Of a stretch of 64,000 bases of DNA, positions 52,901 through 62,080 are shown piece after piece (within the stretch, counting starts at the first letter, position 1; every line of letters begins with the position of its first letter). Source of the stretch: Crassaminicella profunda (GTDB lineage: Bacteria; Bacillota; Clostridia; Peptostreptococcales; Thermotaleaceae); contig NZ_CP082326.1 in assembly GCF_019884785.1 (NCBI RefSeq), positions 372,001-436,000 on the forward strand, written 5' to 3'. The translations under genes were made by a program, and so were the position numbers. The notes beneath the pieces were generated by a model, which saw only the letters and a list, made by a program, of their open reading frames with translations, ran no database searches and was not told where the DNA came from.

Positions 52901-54053
52901 ACAAATTGAAGTGAAAAATATTCATATAGAATCTGTATCTGATTATAGAAAAGGGAAATATTATCCTATCATTCGATCGGGAGGACTAGTAGGAGAAATT
53001 CAAAATTCACAAACAAAGACCTTGATTGTAGATCAATGCAATGTATCTGATTTGACGCTGATTATATGTGGTGGAACTGGATATGATGAGGCTGGTGGAT
53101 TGGTTGGTAAAATAGATACTACGAGTACTGAAATAGTAACAAATGGGGATATTATTGTCAAAAATAGTATGGCTTCAGGAGTTATTCAAGGAAAAGGGAA
53201 ATTTTTAGGAGCTGCTAGAATTGGAGGCTTTGTGGGTATTCTAAATGGGACAAATGCTCCTAGTGGTTATATTATCATTGAAAATTGTAGTGCAGATGTT
53301 GATGTAAATGAATTAGATATACAGAGTAGATCAGCGGATGTTATGTCACAAGGTGGCACAGGGGGCTTTGCTGCAATACTTACAAAAGCTAAGGTATGTA
53401 ATTCTTATGCTACAGGAACACTAGACAGTCCTTTTTTATCTGGTGCAGGTGGATTTTCATGTTATATTATGGAGGGAAGTGTTATTGAAAATTGCTATGC
53501 TACAGGGGATGTTTTAGGGTATAGGAGTTTAGGAGGCTTTGCAAGCGTTATAGAAAATAGTCAGATTGATCAATGCTACACTACAGGAAATATAGGAGAG
53601 AATGATAATCAAGGGGGAACGTTAATTTTTGCTGCAGGTGGATTTGCAAGTATGATTGATGGTAGCACTTTATCTAATAATTATTCCTTAGGGAAAGTCA
53701 AAGAAGCAAACGGAGGTACAGGGGCAGGTTTTTCATTTAGTATTCAGGATAGTACACTTACAAATATCTATACATGTTCTAAGGTTTTAGGAAATAATAA
53801 TATATTTGCATATATGACACAAAATGAAAATATGATTACTAATAGTTATTGGAATAAAAGTATAAATCCTACAGGAAAGGTTATTTTCAGGAATGGGAGT
53901 ACAGGAACTACTGAATTAGAAGGGAAAACGGATTTGGAATTAAAAGAAAAAGCAACATTTATAAATTGGGATATATCAGATAAAAGTGAAGGTGTAGAGA
54001 CTATTTGGTTCATTGAAGAAGGAAAGAGTTATCCATACTTAAGAAAAGAATAG
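49992..54053 (+). CDS. Large SLH-domain surface protein with GLUG repeats
   Basis: A 1353-residue exported protein. Signal peptide to about residue 23. S-layer homology domains at about 28-200 (FSDIQGHWAEETIKKHHKIGMLSGYPDGTFKPDQEMKRSEL and a matching third unit), which anchor to pyruvylated wall polymer. Residues 205-390 are a beta-solenoid-like stretch of short repeats. Two related domains of about 95 residues (GSPYAEMKSKELKI and GFPYAQMKSSELKI) and a third fibronectin-like one follow. The last ~550 residues contain GLUG-type repeats (GGLVGKI, GGFVGIL, GGFAAIL, GGFASVI). The role is probably adhesive or structural. Confidence 0.88.
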   Translation: MKKLLAIILIITLILPTTFIGYAEESVNYNEFSDIQGHWAEETIKKHHKIGMLSGYPDGTFKPDQEMKRSELITLVNKYFGLKEEGKQNFGDVLGEEWYAGETAKAKYYGYIKDLEARPEELATREDVVNMMSLIVDVEEQRKTNEKKDFKDLKEMDEETEKSIEKFSEMGYISGYKDGTFKPKGIINRAEIMTIVENVLGYIVTSQEDLENMPEDVKKITVINPNITIENKEINGDLYISPGANGKVIIKNTKIHGQIDVSGGTTKKPIQLEAVEVEKIVITKVKTEPKIEIKGKSEIGKIKTKASATIAVSGGSQIKEIDTQGKTTLDLDKGTKVEKLIIEKETKVHTKKGSKIINLEAKEQVEITGDGRIDRAEIKSKNVSIEKRPSYIKVNNGIDNTKIGNDKIDATNDDEEGNYQSNDHHNHGNSSHKDRTPPNWETGSPYAEMKSKELKIKIKTELDEKSTVYYIVQEENKTFTVEELIANGNHYDIEKNTVIEEVYDQGLTDEKNYEVHLVAVDEHNNKQKNVTVISVKKIDDKAPQWATGFPYAQMKSSELKINIFSKLNEKSTVYYTVYEAVYDKNFTVDDLISIGNSYDVEKNTVAKEVYDGGVTLGKIYNIYVTAVDENENKQDSVKEIKVSEIDTTPPVFTEKEGDVVDKLGTIKFSAQTNEPSTIHYILVEDGSALPTVAQVKAKIDYKGVRVLTSGEGDGFTNQAMTEIPYGKSYEMYLVAEDTAGNITSEVAKISIENPIFTKIKGNWIPIANKTELKQIEVNADSIFGVGTPWEGTYTGGMDKKYMLVANMDLAGDNFVPIGYDEAEDTSVPFTGKFMGNGYEITHLNIQRDKELQGLFSKLGSGAWLSDIMIKEVTMKTGSKSGVLAGEANGAEILKSTISKVTFDLFENNPGEKKITKYIGGFIGKSTNTSFKEVKLNEFKMLVTGVWRSGEASHLQNIGGITGLLDGGDLEQIEVKNIHIESVSDYRKGKYYPIIRSGGLVGEIQNSQTKTLIVDQCNVSDLTLIICGGTGYDEAGGLVGKIDTTSTEIVTNGDIIVKNSMASGVIQGKGKFLGAARIGGFVGILNGTNAPSGYIIIENCSADVDVNELDIQSRSADVMSQGGTGGFAAILTKAKVCNSYATGTLDSPFLSGAGGFSCYIMEGSVIENCYATGDVLGYRSLGGFASVIENSQIDQCYTTGNIGENDNQGGTLIFAAGGFASMIDGSTLSNNYSLGKVKEANGGTGAGFSFSIQDSTLTNIYTCSKVLGNNNIFAYMTQNENMITNSYWNKSINPTGKVIFRNGSTGTTELEGKTDLELKEKATFINWDISDKSEGVETIWFIEEGKSYPYLRKE

Positions 54054-54126
54054 AGAGATAGGTATCTAGCAGTTTACTAATTCGTTAGAAATCAAGATTC
54101 AAAACAAAATAATTTTTGTAGGGGAA

Positions 54127-54162
54127 ACACTAGACTATTTTATGGTCTAGTGTGTTTTTTTT
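54127..54162 (+). terminator. Terminator after the SLH gene
   Basis: 9-bp stem ACACTAGAC / GTCTAGTGT, then GTTTTTTTT. Confidence 0.92.
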
Positions 54163-54230
54163 GATCAATGAATAGCTATTTTTCTCTTTATCAAGGATAA
54201 AAAAATCTAGGTGGAGAAGGAGTCTTTTTA

Positions 54231-54239
54231 TGATATAAT
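54231..54239 (+). promoter_or_regulatory. Extended -10 promoter of the GH26-like gene
   Basis: TGATATAAT, with no good -35 box 17 bp upstream. Confidence 0.6.
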
Positions 54240-54297
54240 GGTGAAGAATTTGAAAAAATAAGAGTGTATGTCTTTAAAGGGAGGATTCGGTTCGTTT

Positions 54298-55872
54298 ATG
54301 AAAAAAATTGGTTTACTATTATGTGGAATAATTATTTGTTTTTCAAGTATTTTTGCTTATGGAGATACGATAGAGGCAAATAGTACAAAAAATGAAGAAA
54401 GCATGCAGTATATGGATTCAATTGAAGACAATTCAAGTGACATGAATATAATAGATAGTTTAGATACTACATATATAAACTATGCAGATGGATATAAGAT
54501 CAATTACCCTAAAAATATGTGGGTAGATACGACGATTTCCTTTGTAAAGACTGTTATAGGAGATGGAGAAAAAGAGATTGAAATATACTATGACGATTTT
54601 AGAGGGACCCACCACTATGCTAATGGGTATATAAACTATAGTAATGCATTTATGAAAAATGAAAAAGATCATTACAAAGAATATGAAACAAATATGTTAG
54701 TAAATGGAATGAAAACTCATTTATTAAAATGGAATAGAAAAAAGCTTTCTAAAGTAAAAAATGATAAAAATTATTATGTGAGCGCAGAAATAAAAAAGAA
54801 TAATGGTGAAGTTTACACCATTATCATAAAATCTGTAAGACCTTTTAATAGTTATGAAGAATATATGGATATTATTAGTAGCTTTCAATTAGTAGAAAAG
54901 CAAGGGAATCATCCGCTAAATATAAAGTATCAATCTACACAAAAGAATTTAAATGATGAAACAAGGGAATTTTATAAAAAGTATTTCTTAGAAAGCAATC
55001 AGTTAAAATGGGGAATATTTGAACCTACTGCACCACAAGAATTTTGGTATTTAAAGGGACTCGAGGAAAGAATTGATTATCAATTTGAATTCTTAGTAAA
55101 ATATCAATCTTTAGATAGCACTTTTCCTATGGAGGAAATGATCAATGCATATAATCATAATCGATTTGTAGAGTTAACCCTTCAAACCATGCACATGAAT
55201 GGAGATAATAAGAGCATTACCTATGATATATTAGATGGAAAATATGATTATTATTTTAAAGAATACGCAAGAAAAATGAAAGAATTTAAGCATCCTATTC
55301 TTTTTAGGCTAAATAATGAAATGAATGGAGATTGGTGTGTCTATTCAAGCTATTATAGCTCTAAGGATACAAATCTGTATAAGGAAGTATGGAGATATGT
55401 TTACGATTTGTTTGAAGAAAATGGGGTAGATAACGTACTTTGGGTATGGAATCCTCATGATATATCTTTTCCAGAATTTAAATGGAATCATTATTTGAAT
55501 TATTATCCGGGAAATAAATATGTAGATATTATAGGACTTACTGGATACAATACAGGAACTTATTATAGAGGAGAAAAATGGAGAGAATTCAATGAAATTT
55601 ATACATCCCTTTATAGGGAATACATGTCTATTTTTGAACAACCCTTTATGATTACAGAGTTTGGATCTAATTCAGTAGGTGGAGATAAGGTGAAATGGAT
55701 GAATGATATGTTTGATGGATTTGCTTCGAACCATTATGAAAACATTAAGGTAGCCATCTGGTGGAATGGAATCGATTGGGATAAAGACATGAACCCTGCT
55801 AGAATTTATAGGATGGATCGACGAGAGGAATATATCAATACATTTAGAGAAAGATTGAAGTTTTTTCAATAG
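54298..55872 (+). CDS. Secreted glycoside hydrolase, GH26-like
   Basis: A 524-residue exported enzyme. The signal peptide begins at the chosen ATG (KKIGLLLCGIIICFSSIFAYG); the frame is open 30 bases upstream to another ATG. The first ~200 residues are an uncharacterised domain. Residues about 225-520 form a beta/alpha barrel with two likely catalytic glutamates: acid/base in FRLNNEMNGDW and nucleophile in FMITEFGS. WVWNPHD and WWNGIDWD complete the GH26 pattern. GH26 enzymes cut beta-mannans and related glycans, and Firmicute relatives accompany exopolysaccharide genes. The spacing from GGGAGG to the ATG is long (13 bases). Confidence 0.85.
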   Translation: MKKIGLLLCGIIICFSSIFAYGDTIEANSTKNEESMQYMDSIEDNSSDMNIIDSLDTTYINYADGYKINYPKNMWVDTTISFVKTVIGDGEKEIEIYYDDFRGTHHYANGYINYSNAFMKNEKDHYKEYETNMLVNGMKTHLLKWNRKKLSKVKNDKNYYVSAEIKKNNGEVYTIIIKSVRPFNSYEEYMDIISSFQLVEKQGNHPLNIKYQSTQKNLNDETREFYKKYFLESNQLKWGIFEPTAPQEFWYLKGLEERIDYQFEFLVKYQSLDSTFPMEEMINAYNHNRFVELTLQTMHMNGDNKSITYDILDGKYDYYFKEYARKMKEFKHPILFRLNNEMNGDWCVYSSYYSSKDTNLYKEVWRYVYDLFEENGVDNVLWVWNPHDISFPEFKWNHYLNYYPGNKYVDIIGLTGYNTGTYYRGEKWREFNEIYTSLYREYMSIFEQPFMITEFGSNSVGGDKVKWMNDMFDGFASNHYENIKVAIWWNGIDWDKDMNPARIYRMDRREEYINTFRERLKFFQ

Positions 55873-56029
55873 AATCTTCAAGGCGTTCGAAGAATTCATC
55901 ATAAATTAATATTTTGATGGAGAAATCTATACTAGAAAATTTACCTTAAATGATTATATTTAATCTCATAAAAGAAATGGATTCTGCTATAATGAAAATA
56001 AAAAGGAAATATTGAGAAAGGGGTAGGTA

Positions 56030-56587
56030 ATGAAAGAAATTGTTTTAATTTTATTATTGCAAATGGTGTATGTACCATTATTTACCTTAAGAACTATTTT
56101 TATGGTTAAAAATATGAGCATCTATGCCTCAATCTTAGGTTTTTTAGATTGTTTAATTTATGTATTTGGATTGTCCCTAGTGTTTAGTGGAGATAAAAGT
56201 ACATTGGCAATGATTGTTTATGCAGGCGGATTTGGAATAGGCATTTCCGTGGGGGGATATATTGAAAAAAGATTGGCCATTGGATATACGAGTTTATCTG
56301 TAAATTTGATGTACAAAAATGATGAGATGATTAGAATACTAAGAGAAAATGGATTTGGGGTTACTGTATTTGAAGGAGAAGGAAGAGATAGTAAACGTTA
56401 TAGATTGGAAATTTTAACAAAGAGAAATAGAGAAAATGAATTGATGGATCTAATTGAATTTTATGAACCTAGAGCATTTATTATTTCTTATGAACCAAGA
56501 AAGTTTAAAGGTGGATTTTTAGTAAACCGAATGAAAAAAGCAAAGAAAAAGAAGAAGTGCATAAAGGAAAAAGAAATGAATAGATAA
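56030..56587 (+). CDS. DUF5698/DUF2179 membrane protein (UPF0316 family)
   Basis: A 185-residue protein with three N-terminal membrane helices (VLILLLQMVYVPLFTLRTIFMV and following) including the conserved LRTIFMVKN turn. A C-terminal DUF2179 domain follows (GFGVTVFEGEGRDSKRYRLEILTKRNRENEL). It ends in a Lys-rich tail. YebE-type members in bacilli are uncharacterised; DUF2179 may bind a small ligand. It is related in domain content to the YitT protein further along. Confidence 0.85.
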   Translation: MKEIVLILLLQMVYVPLFTLRTIFMVKNMSIYASILGFLDCLIYVFGLSLVFSGDKSTLAMIVYAGGFGIGISVGGYIEKRLAIGYTSLSVNLMYKNDEMIRILRENGFGVTVFEGEGRDSKRYRLEILTKRNRENELMDLIEFYEPRAFIISYEPRKFKGGFLVNRMKKAKKKKKCIKEKEMNR

Positions 56588-56674
56588 ATATGTTTACAAT
56601 AAAAAAACATTTTATGATAAAATAATAGAGTATGCGTATGTTTTTTAATATATAAGGTTAAGGGGGATTCTTGT

Positions 56675-57175
56675 ATGAAAAAGAGACGAAAGTCTGTACT
56701 TTTGCTAATGAGTACTTGTGTAGGTTTGTTGCTTTTTTCTTACGTTGCAATAGCTATGGGGACAGAGCCGGGGTCAGAGGAAGATCCAATTGTTACCAAA
56801 GGCTATGTAGAGCGTAGGCATCAACAGCTTAAATACTATATAGATGAAAAGATTAAAGAGTTAGCAGGAAATAGTAATACAAGCAGTACCCAAGGAACTG
56901 TACAAGGACCTGTTTTTGAAATAGTAGAAGTACAAAAAGGACAAAGAATCATTGGTGGAGCAAGTACAGAGATGATTATTCGTTCTGGACAAGTAGCTGC
57001 TATTGCCAGTGCATCTGGAGGGATTGCTGATTTAATTTCTGGGAAAGATTTGAAATCAGGAGAAATTGTACCACTTAATCATTTACTTTTATTACCAAGA
57101 GGTGATGGTAGAGGTGTAGCAGTTCTTATGGATAAGACTTATATATTGATTAAAGGAAGTTATGAGATTCAATAA
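56675..57175 (+). CDS. Uncharacterised exported protein
   Basis: A 166-residue protein with an N-terminal signal or anchor segment (SVLLLMSTCVGLLLFSYVAIAMG). A short predicted helix (TKGYVERRHQQLKYYIDEKIKELAG) and a Ser/Thr-rich linker follow. The C-terminal globular part (EIVEVQKGQRIIGGASTEMIIRSGQVAAIAS ... NHLLLLPRGDGRGVAVL) resembles a small beta barrel, with no named family I can recall. The helix could trimerise or bind the wall. It has its own terminator and precedes the MurJ fusion gene. Confidence 0.65.
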   Translation: MKKRRKSVLLLMSTCVGLLLFSYVAIAMGTEPGSEEDPIVTKGYVERRHQQLKYYIDEKIKELAGNSNTSSTQGTVQGPVFEIVEVQKGQRIIGGASTEMIIRSGQVAAIASASGGIADLISGKDLKSGEIVPLNHLLLLPRGDGRGVAVLMDKTYILIKGSYEIQ

Positions 57176-57197
57176 AAGCGCCTGTGCGCTTTTTTTA
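57174..57197 (+). terminator. Terminator before the MurJ fusion gene
   Basis: 7-bp stem AAAGCGC / GCGCTTT with a CTGT loop, then a T-run, directly at the stop codon. Confidence 0.88.
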
Positions 57198-57213
57198 AAT
57201 CATGGAGGTCAGA

Positions 57214-60200
57214 ATGAACAATTATAAAAAAACCATGAAGACAATTTTTGCAGTCATCAGTTTGACTTTTTTTGCTAAATTTCTAGGGTTTTTCAGAGAT
57301 GCTTTATTAGGAAGTAAATTAGGGGCAAATATGGAATCAGATGCATATATTATGGCTCTGAATAGCACTTCCATCGTATTTGTAAGTATAGGAGCTGCCA
57401 TTGTTACAGCCACTATCCCTATTGTTGTAAGGCTTTTTAATAAAAATACGAAAAAAGAAGCTTTTTCTTTTGTAAATAATTTGTTAAATAGTTTAATCTG
57501 TATTGCATTTTTTGTTACTCTTTTAGGAGAATTGTTTTCGAAACAAATCATGAAAGTTCTTGCAGGTGGATTTGATCCTTATAAGTTTGATTTGACTGTG
57601 GAATTAACCCGAATTATGTTTCCTATTTTGATATTTATATGTATTACTTATGTATTTGTGGCGTTATTACAATCTATGGAAATGTTTAAAGTTACATCCA
57701 TTATCAGTCTACCCGCTAATATTATTATGATTATTTTTTTGTGTTTTTTTTCTCGGAAATATGGGGTGAAAGGATTAGCTTTTGTTACGTTAATTGGATG
57801 GATGCTTCAATTCTTAGTGATGACCCCCTTCCTGTATAAGGAAGGTTACCGATATAGACTCAGGGTTAACTTTAAAGATCCATATATAAAAGAATTTTTT
57901 TCAATGATTTTATTTATTATGATTGTATCGGCTGTTAGTCAAATCAATATTTTATTAGATGAAAAGCAAGCATCTTTTTTAGGACATGGAAAAATATCTT
58001 TTTTATATTATGCGAATATATTGTATCAAGCAATTACAACCACTACGGTTTTAGGTATTAATACTGTCATGTTTCCAAAATTTGCGCAAAAGGCAGTTGA
58101 TTTAAGTGAAAAGCAGTATGCTAAGTTTATTACTGCTATTATGAAATTAATGATTTTTGTGTTATTGCCAATGACAGCGGGAATCATTATGTTAAGAGAG
58201 CCTATTATAGGATTTGTATTTGAAAGAGGTCAATTTAATCATGAGGCTACTATTATTACAGGTGCTGTATTTGCTTGTTATGCTTTAGGAATGCTTAGTT
58301 TTGGTATTCAGGATGTAGTGAATAAAGCCTTTTATGCGCGGAATGATAAAAAAATACCTGTGCAATATGCGCTACTCATCATTACTTTAAATATGGTATT
58401 TAATTTACTGTTAGGAGCAAAATTTGGTGTTTTAGGATTAGCCATAGGAACTGCAGTAGCATCTACCATAGGAAGTATTGGCTTGATTAGGGCATTTAAG
58501 ATAAAAATGGGATATTTAGAGAGTAAAAAATTATGGATTACTTTTTTAAAGGTAATCATTAGCTGCTGTGCAATGGCCATAGTAGTGATGCCAACCTTAA
58601 AGATATTAAATATGCATTTTTATCATAAGGGTTTGATAGGAAAGATGATCATCCTAATGGTTCCAAGTATTTTAGGTGGAACTGTTTATGCTCTTGTAAC
58701 TATGAAATTAAAATTAGAAGAAGCTTTTACCATATATGATCATTTTATTAAGCCAATAACAAAAAAAATCAAAGGAAATAGAAGGGGTAAGATGATAAAA
58801 AAAGGATGTGAAGGAATGAAGACAAATCGTATTTTATTAGGTATTTTGATCTTTGCCGTATTAATTTCTTCCATGACAGCCATGACAAGAATAAATATAG
58901 AATCTAATAATAAGACAGTGGATGTAGTATTAGATTATAAAGAATTCAAAAAAATGGCAGATCAATCCAATAAGGATTTAGCATGGTGGTTTAAAAATTT
59001 AAAAACATTAGGGGCAAGTAGCGTAGGGTTAAATGAAGAAAGCTTTGAGTCTATGATGGAGGAAAATAAACCTATAAAGGTTGAAATGATTGGAAACATC
59101 ATTAAAGATATGAATTGGGAAAATAAATATCCTAAGGAATTAGTAGACTATTTCAATAAAGAAAAGATTGATGAATACGATGTTTTAGCTAGTACTAATT
59201 CAAAGGAGTTATATACGTTCATAAAAAATGGACTAGAAAATCGATATGATGAAAATAAATTTAAAATCATAGAAGGAAAAGAAACTTATTTAATTTTATT
59301 AGATGGAACAGTAGAAGATGCATTATATACACAGATTGAAAAGATTTATGATGGAAAGAAAAAAGGATTTAAAGAGGTTTCAAATCTTTATTCTTCTAAA
59401 TTAATAAGATTAGGATTAGGACTAGATGAAGAAAAGGTGAATTTAATTAAAAGTAGTGGCCTTAATGTAGTTCCAAGACCGTCTAATTATAGTAGCTATA
59501 GCTCTAAAAGGTTGGTTGAAGGAACGATTGATAATTATGAAAAATTAAATATCCATCCTTCTTATATGATTTTTGGAGGAGGAGAGGTTTTAGGTTATCC
59601 AGATAATGTAAATCCTTTAGCAAGTTATATGAAAAAAAATAATATTAAGGTAGGCATGATTGAATCTAACGTGCAAAGAGAACATATCAAACAAAAGGGT
59701 TTATATGATTTAACAAGAAATTTAGAGTATAGTAGTGTAAGAATCTTTAGTGTATGGGAGTATATTCAAGAGAGATTTCAGTATTATAATTATCAAGGTG
59801 CAGAAGAAATAGAAAATACCTTAAATAGAGCGGTAACAGAAAGAAATATAAGGGTAATCTATTTTAAACCTTTTAAATATGATGGACATAGTTATGTAAC
59901 GGATTACAAAGAGTATGAAAAAATGTTTGATAGATTTAAGAGTAGGTTAAAAAGTCATGATATAAAGGTAGGACCTGCTAGTATTATGAAAGCTAATCAT
60001 GTAAGAAATCGTTATAAAATAATGATTTCTTGGGGAGTAGTAGCAGGCGGACTTTTATTACTAAACCATATTATAAAGTTAAAAGAGAAAATAAAGTATA
60101 TATTATTAGGAATTGGAATTATTGGTGTTACAGGTATATTTGTTGTAAAACCAGCTTTAGGAGAGATTCTTTTAGCTATGAGCGCAGCAATTATATTTCC

Positions 60201-60975
60201 ATCATTAAGTATGGCGTATTTCTGCAATAGGTGTAGCCTTTATTATCAAGAAAAAATCCATAAAGAATCTATAGTAAAAATCATAGGTTTGAGTATTAAA
60301 ACTTTAGTTATATGCTCTTTAATCTCTTTTATAGGATCATTGATGGTAGGAAGCATTCTTTCAGATATTGAGTATTTATTAGAAATGAGTATTTTTAGAG
60401 GCGTAAAGTTTAGTCAATTAATTCCTATTGTTATGTTTATGATTTTATATATGGGCTATTTTGGTTATAAAAGGGATAAAGGGATCAAAGAAGAAAAAAC
60501 TTTAAAATGGAAAGACTTAAGAAATTTATTATTCGATGATGTAAAGATTGTTTATGTAATCCTTGGGATGATTGTACTAGTTGTTGGATATATATATATG
60601 GCTAGAACAGGTCATGAAACAAATGTGCAACCATCTAATTTAGAAATGATTTTTAGAAATATTTTAGAAGAAAAATTTTATGCTAGACCAAGAACAAAAG
60701 AGTTCTTATTTGCTTTTCCAGCACTTATGATAGGTGTTTTTGCAGCAAAACATAGATTAAAATGGCTTGTTTTTGGATTTGGATTAGCTGCAGTAATTGG
60801 ACAAACTTCTATTGTAAATACTTTTTGTCATTTAAGAACGCCTATGCTTTTATCAATTGTAAGAACGGGATACTCCTTAACTTTTGGAATTGTACTTGGA
60901 ACTATTTGTGTTTGTGTATTATATAGTATTGTGATGTTCTTTAGTAAGATGAGGGGAGAAAAGCTGGATGGGTAA
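57214..60975 (+). CDS. MurJ flippase fused in frame to a DUF5693 membrane protein
   Basis: A 1253-residue frame that joins two proteins normally encoded side by side. Residues 1 to about 520 are a MurJ/MviN lipid II flippase with 14 helices (FFAKFLGFFRDALLGSKLGAN, FERGQFN). After a basic linker, about residue 535 onward is DUF5693: its own N-terminal helix (MKTNRILLGILIFAVLISSM), an extracytoplasmic domain with a barrel-like PRPSNYSSYSSKRL segment, then about eight helices. At the junction an ATG with AAGGGG four bases upstream (58792) and another ATG (58816) remain in frame, so a separate DUF5693 product may also be made. The start follows GGAGG. Confidence 0.85.
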   Translation: MNNYKKTMKTIFAVISLTFFAKFLGFFRDALLGSKLGANMESDAYIMALNSTSIVFVSIGAAIVTATIPIVVRLFNKNTKKEAFSFVNNLLNSLICIAFFVTLLGELFSKQIMKVLAGGFDPYKFDLTVELTRIMFPILIFICITYVFVALLQSMEMFKVTSIISLPANIIMIIFLCFFSRKYGVKGLAFVTLIGWMLQFLVMTPFLYKEGYRYRLRVNFKDPYIKEFFSMILFIMIVSAVSQINILLDEKQASFLGHGKISFLYYANILYQAITTTTVLGINTVMFPKFAQKAVDLSEKQYAKFITAIMKLMIFVLLPMTAGIIMLREPIIGFVFERGQFNHEATIITGAVFACYALGMLSFGIQDVVNKAFYARNDKKIPVQYALLIITLNMVFNLLLGAKFGVLGLAIGTAVASTIGSIGLIRAFKIKMGYLESKKLWITFLKVIISCCAMAIVVMPTLKILNMHFYHKGLIGKMIILMVPSILGGTVYALVTMKLKLEEAFTIYDHFIKPITKKIKGNRRGKMIKKGCEGMKTNRILLGILIFAVLISSMTAMTRINIESNNKTVDVVLDYKEFKKMADQSNKDLAWWFKNLKTLGASSVGLNEESFESMMEENKPIKVEMIGNIIKDMNWENKYPKELVDYFNKEKIDEYDVLASTNSKELYTFIKNGLENRYDENKFKIIEGKETYLILLDGTVEDALYTQIEKIYDGKKKGFKEVSNLYSSKLIRLGLGLDEEKVNLIKSSGLNVVPRPSNYSSYSSKRLVEGTIDNYEKLNIHPSYMIFGGGEVLGYPDNVNPLASYMKKNNIKVGMIESNVQREHIKQKGLYDLTRNLEYSSVRIFSVWEYIQERFQYYNYQGAEEIENTLNRAVTERNIRVIYFKPFKYDGHSYVTDYKEYEKMFDRFKSRLKSHDIKVGPASIMKANHVRNRYKIMISWGVVAGGLLLLNHIIKLKEKIKYILLGIGIIGVTGIFVVKPALGEILLAMSAAIIFPSLSMAYFCNRCSLYYQEKIHKESIVKIIGLSIKTLVICSLISFIGSLMVGSILSDIEYLLEMSIFRGVKFSQLIPIVMFMILYMGYFGYKRDKGIKEEKTLKWKDLRNLLFDDVKIVYVILGMIVLVVGYIYMARTGHETNVQPSNLEMIFRNILEEKFYARPRTKEFLFAFPALMIGVFAAKHRLKWLVFGFGLAAVIGQTSIVNTFCHLRTPMLLSIVRTGYSLTFGIVLGTICVCVLYSIVMFFSKMRGEKLDG

Positions 60976-62080
60976 GGTAGTTATTTCAGGTTATTATGGT
61001 TTTAATAATGTGGGAGATGAGTCAATCCTTACTTCCATTGTGAGCAGTTTTAAGGAGTCTATAAAAGATATAGAAATAACAGTATTATCAGCAAATCCCA
61101 AAAGTACGGAGAAAAAGCATAAAATACATGCTATTGACAGAAAAAATATAAAAGAGATTTATAAAGAAATAAGAAAATGTGACTTGTTTATTAGTGGAGG
61201 AGGAAGTTTACTACAAGATGTTACAAGTCGTAGAAGTATTACTTATTATTTAGTTATTATATTCATGGCCATTCTTTTAAGAAAAAAAGTATTGATCTAT
61301 GGACAAGGGATAGGACCTATTAATAGAAAATCCAATCAATGTATGGTTCGGTGGATTTTGAATAAAGCAGATGCGATTATTGTGAGAGATGAAGGGTCTA
61401 AAGAATTATTAGAGCATATTGGGATAAATAGACCACCTACCTATGTGACAACAGACCCAGTCATTGGTTTGAAAAAAGCTAGTCTTGAATTAGGAAGTAA
61501 AATATTGAAAAAAGAGGGTATCAACCAATTAAGGGAAAAACCCTTAATTGGATTTGCTATTAGAGGTTGGCGTGAGCAGGATGATTTTATAGATAAGATT
61601 TGTAGTACAGCAGACAAGTTAGTTGAAAATTTTCATATGGATGTAGCATTTATTCCTTTTCATTTTAAAGAAGATATGAAAATAATGAATGAAATAGAAA
61701 AAAGAATGAAGCATCAAGCAATCTTTATTAGAAATAGATATGAGATAGATGAAATGTTAGGACTAGTTGGAAACCTTGACCTCCTTGTAGGGGTAAGGCT
61801 ACATTCTTTAATATTTGCGGCTATTATGAATACGCCAATTATTGCTATTTCTTATGATCCTAAAATTGATAGTTTTATGAAATCTCTACAACTAGATTCT
61901 CTATGCAGTAAAGAAGACTTAAATGAGGTTGATTTGATTTTAGAGATAGAAAAGGTACAAAAGAATAATGAGAATTATAAACAAATGTTAGAAGAAAAAG
62001 TAAAGAACCTTCAAGAAAAATTAAAGGTCAATGAGAAAGTGGTAATGGAATTGTTAAATGAAGGAGGGTGTGATAAGTGA
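60968..62080 (+). CDS. csaB: Polysaccharide pyruvyl transferase
   Basis: A 370-residue CsaB-type enzyme that adds ketal pyruvate to the secondary cell-wall polymer, creating the ligand of SLH domains. GYYGFNNVGDESIL at the start, ISGGGSLLQDVTSRRSI, YGQGIGPI and VRLHSLIFAAIMNTPIIAISYDPK are the family blocks. It overlaps the fusion gene by eight bases and the next gene by four. The large SLH protein encoded 7 kb upstream is a logical client. Confidence 0.94.
   Translation: MGKVVISGYYGFNNVGDESILTSIVSSFKESIKDIEITVLSANPKSTEKKHKIHAIDRKNIKEIYKEIRKCDLFISGGGSLLQDVTSRRSITYYLVIIFMAILLRKKVLIYGQGIGPINRKSNQCMVRWILNKADAIIVRDEGSKELLEHIGINRPPTYVTTDPVIGLKKASLELGSKILKKEGINQLREKPLIGFAIRGWREQDDFIDKICSTADKLVENFHMDVAFIPFHFKEDMKIMNEIEKRMKHQAIFIRNRYEIDEMLGLVGNLDLLVGVRLHSLIFAAIMNTPIIAISYDPKIDSFMKSLQLDSLCSKEDLNEVDLILEIEKVQKNNENYKQMLEEKVKNLQEKLKVNEKVVMELLNEGGCDK

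Noticed and set aside
58792-60975. Annotating DUF5693 as a separate gene
   Set aside because: The frame is continuous with MurJ and no stop codon separates them, so a single fused CDS is reported; internal initiation remains possible.
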